Positions 61,979 through 64,000 of a stretch of DNA of 64,000 nucleotides are shown piece by piece (position 1 is the stretch's first letter; the number at the start of each line of letters is the position of its first letter). Source of the DNA: Parapedobacter deserti (GTDB taxonomy: Bacteria; Bacteroidota; Bacteroidia; Sphingobacteriales; Sphingobacteriaceae); assembly GCF_042646065.1 (NCBI RefSeq), contig NZ_JBHRTA010000009.1, positions 310,001 to 374,000 on the forward strand, read 5' to 3'. The position numbers and the translations under genes are program-made. A model generated the notes under the pieces. That model was not told where the DNA came from. It ran no database searches and saw nothing but the letters and a program-made list of their open reading frames with translations.

Positions 61979-64000
61979 TCAATCAAATTTTTTGGCCACT
62001 TTTACCGCTTTTTTAACCTTGTCCTTTACTTCCGTTCCGGCACGGTCTTCAAAGGCCCTGCCCACTACCGCAAGCTGCTGGGTGATGTGTTGTTTAGCGT
62101 ATCCCGTGGCGGTACTGCTGCTTTCCTTTCGAGAAATGATATCCAGGGAAATGTTGCGGTTCCTGAATTTGCGGCAAATATAAGGCCATGCACCCATATT
62201 TTCCGGTTCTTCTTGTACCCAAAAGAATTCGGTAGCGTGTTTGTACTTGTTGCGGACCCCGCGGAGTCTATCCATCGGAGTGGGGTAGAGCTGTTCTACA
62301 CGTACGATGGCCACGTCGTTGCGTTGGTCAGCCTGCTGTTTTTCAAGCAAGTCGTAATAAATTTTGCCTGAACAGAAGAGCACCCGACGTACGTCAGCTG
62401 ATTTTACATAGCTGTCGTCGATGACTTCCTGAAACTGCGATTTGAGTCCGAAATCCGCAACCGGGCTAACTACCTTGGGATGTCGCAATAGGCTTTTAGG
62501 CGTAAAAACCACGAGTGGCTTGCGAAAATCGCGCTTGATCTGCCGACGCAGCACATGGAAGAAGTTGGCTGGCGTGGTGCAATTTACAATTTGCATGTTA
62601 TTTTCGGCGCATAATTCCAAAAAGCGTTCGATACGTCCAGAAGAGTGTTCGGGACCCTGGCCCTCCAATCCATGGGGCAGAAGCATGACCAGCCCGTTTG
62701 AACGCCGCCATTTGGTCTCGGCGCTTGAAATGTATTGGTCGACAACAATCTGTGCACCATTGTAAAAGTCACCGAATTGAGCTTCCCATATGGTTAGCGA
62801 ATGTGGATTTGCCAGCGCATAGCCGTATTCAAAGCCTAATACGCCATATTCTGAAAGGTGCGAATTGTAAATGTTGAACCGCTCGCCTCCATCAATCTGC
62901 TGCAATGGGATGTATTCCTCTTCGGAGTCTTCAAGCGTCAGGACCGCATGTCGGTGCGAAAATGTGCCCCGTTCGACGTCTTGTCCGATCACCCGTACGC
63001 GAGCACCTTCATTCAGCAACGTAGCGTATGCCATGAGCTCGCCCATGGCCCAATCGAACCGTTTAGTCTCAACCATCTTCAGCCGTTCGTCGAACAAACG
63101 GGAAATTTTTCGGAAAAACTTTTTGTCCTTTGGTAGGGTAGATATTTCTTTGGCGACGGCTAAAAACGTCTTTTCTGATACCCCGGTTTTTGCCGGGACG
63201 AAGATATCGTCGTATTTCGCTTTGCGAAGTCCTTTCCATGCACCGGAGTACATGGGGTTATCCTGGGTCAGATTTTTGTCTTCTTTTGACTCATCAAGGC
63301 GCTCCTGAAGCAGCTTGCGGAAATCTTTCTCCATTTCCTTGGCCAAATTAGCATCTACGCTCCCTTGTTCCAATAACTTCTTGTTGTAAATCTCTCGCGG
63401 GTTAGGATGCTTCTCAATAGCCTTGTACAACAACGGTTGTGTAAACTTAGGCTCATCAGCCTCGTTGTGGCCATACCGTCTGTAGCACAGAAGGTCTATA
63501 AAAACATCGGTATGGTACTTCTGTCGGTACTCTACTGCGAGGTTGATCGCATAGACCAACGCTTCAACGTCGTCCCCGTTCACGTGAAATACGGGTGATA
63601 ACGTCACTTTCGCTACATCGGTACAATATGTTGACGACCTGCCGTCTTTGAAGTTGGTGGTAAAACCAACTTGGTTGTTGACCACAATGTGAATCGTGCC
63701 GCCGGTGCGGAAGCCTTCCAGCTTTGACATTTGGATGACCTCGTAAACGATGCCTTGCCCGGCAATAGCCGCGTCTCCATGGATAAGTATAGGAGCGATT
63801 TTGGTTGCATCGCCATCGTATTTCATGTCGATTTTCGAGCGTACAATCCCTTCGACGACGGGGTCCACCGCTTCAAGGTGCGAAGGATTGGGCACCAGGC
63901 TTAGGTGTACACTAGCCCCGTTGTCCGTGGCGATATCCGTTGAGTAACCTAGGTGATACTTTACATCTCCGCCGAAATCTTGTTCGGCTTCTTCAGCATA
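61979..64000 (-). CDS. sucA: 2-Oxoglutarate dehydrogenase E1, C-terminal part (cut by window edge)
   Basis: 673 codons present; the N-terminal part with the start lies beyond position 64000. The frame is open to the edge and begins GDVKYHLGYSTDI. Thiamine-diphosphate E1 motifs: PNPSHLEAVDPVVEGIVR, LIHGDAAIAGQGIVYEV, GTIHIVVNNQVGFTT, YRRYGHNEADEP, GMW-less middle, SHRHAVLTLED, EAQFGDFYNGAQIVVDQYI and LPHGLEGQGPEHSSGRIERF. Decarboxylates 2-oxoglutarate and passes the succinyl group to SucB encoded downstream. Confidence 0.96.
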   Translation of the reverse strand, partial: YAEEAEQDFGGDVKYHLGYSTDIATDNGASVHLSLVPNPSHLEAVDPVVEGIVRSKIDMKYDGDATKIAPILIHGDAAIAGQGIVYEVIQMSKLEGFRTGGTIHIVVNNQVGFTTNFKDGRSSTYCTDVAKVTLSPVFHVNGDDVEALVYAINLAVEYRQKYHTDVFIDLLCYRRYGHNEADEPKFTQPLLYKAIEKHPNPREIYNKKLLEQGSVDANLAKEMEKDFRKLLQERLDESKEDKNLTQDNPMYSGAWKGLRKAKYDDIFVPAKTGVSEKTFLAVAKEISTLPKDKKFFRKISRLFDERLKMVETKRFDWAMGELMAYATLLNEGARVRVIGQDVERGTFSHRHAVLTLEDSEEEYIPLQQIDGGERFNIYNSHLSEYGVLGFEYGYALANPHSLTIWEAQFGDFYNGAQIVVDQYISSAETKWRRSNGLVMLLPHGLEGQGPEHSSGRIERFLELCAENNMQIVNCTTPANFFHVLRRQIKRDFRKPLVVFTPKSLLRHPKVVSPVADFGLKSQFQEVIDDSYVKSADVRRVLFCSGKIYYDLLEKQQADQRNDVAIVRVEQLYPTPMDRLRGVRNKYKHATEFFWVQEEPENMGAWPYICRKFRNRNISLDIISRKESSSTATGYAKQHITQQLAVVGRAFEDRAGTEVKDKVKKAVKVAKKFD

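Overview
The window looks like a chromosomal segment of a Bacteroidota bacterium, most likely Sphingobacteriaceae or a close relative. The evidence is three SusC/SusD outer-membrane nutrient-uptake pairs, a long Bacteroidota-type NusB, a DUF1573 lipoprotein, a RemB/Wzi-like barrel protein, and promoters of the Bacteroidota form TTTG-N19-TAnnTTTG. Most genes are housekeeping. The genus is inferred from gene content and protein style, not from rRNA, which is absent. No tRNA, rRNA or CRISPR array was seen.

Layout. 0-19.5 kb: 5' part of murI, a GH125 mannosidase, a RemB/Wzi-like protein and aroQ. A run of minus-strand genes follows (OmpA-like lipoprotein, purM, RimB-like protease, rimK, aromatic amino-acid hydroxylase, lgt, Bcr/CflA exporter). 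Then come a secreted Gfo/Idh/MocA oxidoreductase, a GlxA-type regulator, lepA, folD, a His-rich lipoprotein, a two-component system and a LapA-like membrane protein. 19.9-24.5 kb: first SusC/SusD pair, closed by a strong terminator. 24.5-31.4 kb: a mosaic accessory region (below). 32.1-36.8 kb: second SusC/SusD pair. 36.8-38.9 kb: divergent ribosomal operons rpsF-rpsR-rplI and rplU-rpmA with overlapping promoters. 39-46.4 kb: ABC exporter, a Leu/Glu dehydrogenase-like protein, and nusB-DUF1573-yajC-YbbR-coaE-MBL nuclease. 46.5-52.5 kb: third SusC/SusD operon with a DUF5689 lipoprotein. 52.6-57.5 kb: glycerol regulon glpD-glpK-glpF with a divergent DeoR-type regulator. 57.4-60.6 kb: GtrA, GT39 and a barrel protein. 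60.7-64 kb: sucA-sucB, with sucA running off the right edge.

The unusual part is 24.5-31.4 kb. A lipoprotein N-terminal module (signal peptide, about 200 conserved residues, Gly-rich linker) occurs in four copies. One is nearly intact and three are broken. Where the C-terminal part survives it is a different zincin-like domain: HEVIH in one, HEGVH in another. A third C-terminal domain survives only as tail fragments. Behind these domains lie small secreted proteins that overlap the upstream stop codon by 8-11 bases, and one such pair is tandemly duplicated and decaying. A truncated tyrosine recombinase, an IS66 transposase remnant and two single-N assembly joins lie inside. The arrangement (constant N-terminus, variable C-terminal effector, coupled downstream partner, orphan fragments) resembles a polymorphic toxin/immunity locus on lipoprotein carriers. 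That functional reading is inference. The two N characters and the C-tract length mean the order and frames here need long-read confirmation.

Other points: a Leu-dehydrogenase-like protein with Asn in place of the catalytic Lys, an L27 with a Lys/Ala/Glu-rich tail of about 58 residues, a RimB/RimK pair in the same window as an S6 that ends in Glu, and several promoters lying so close to start codons that leaderless transcripts are predicted.
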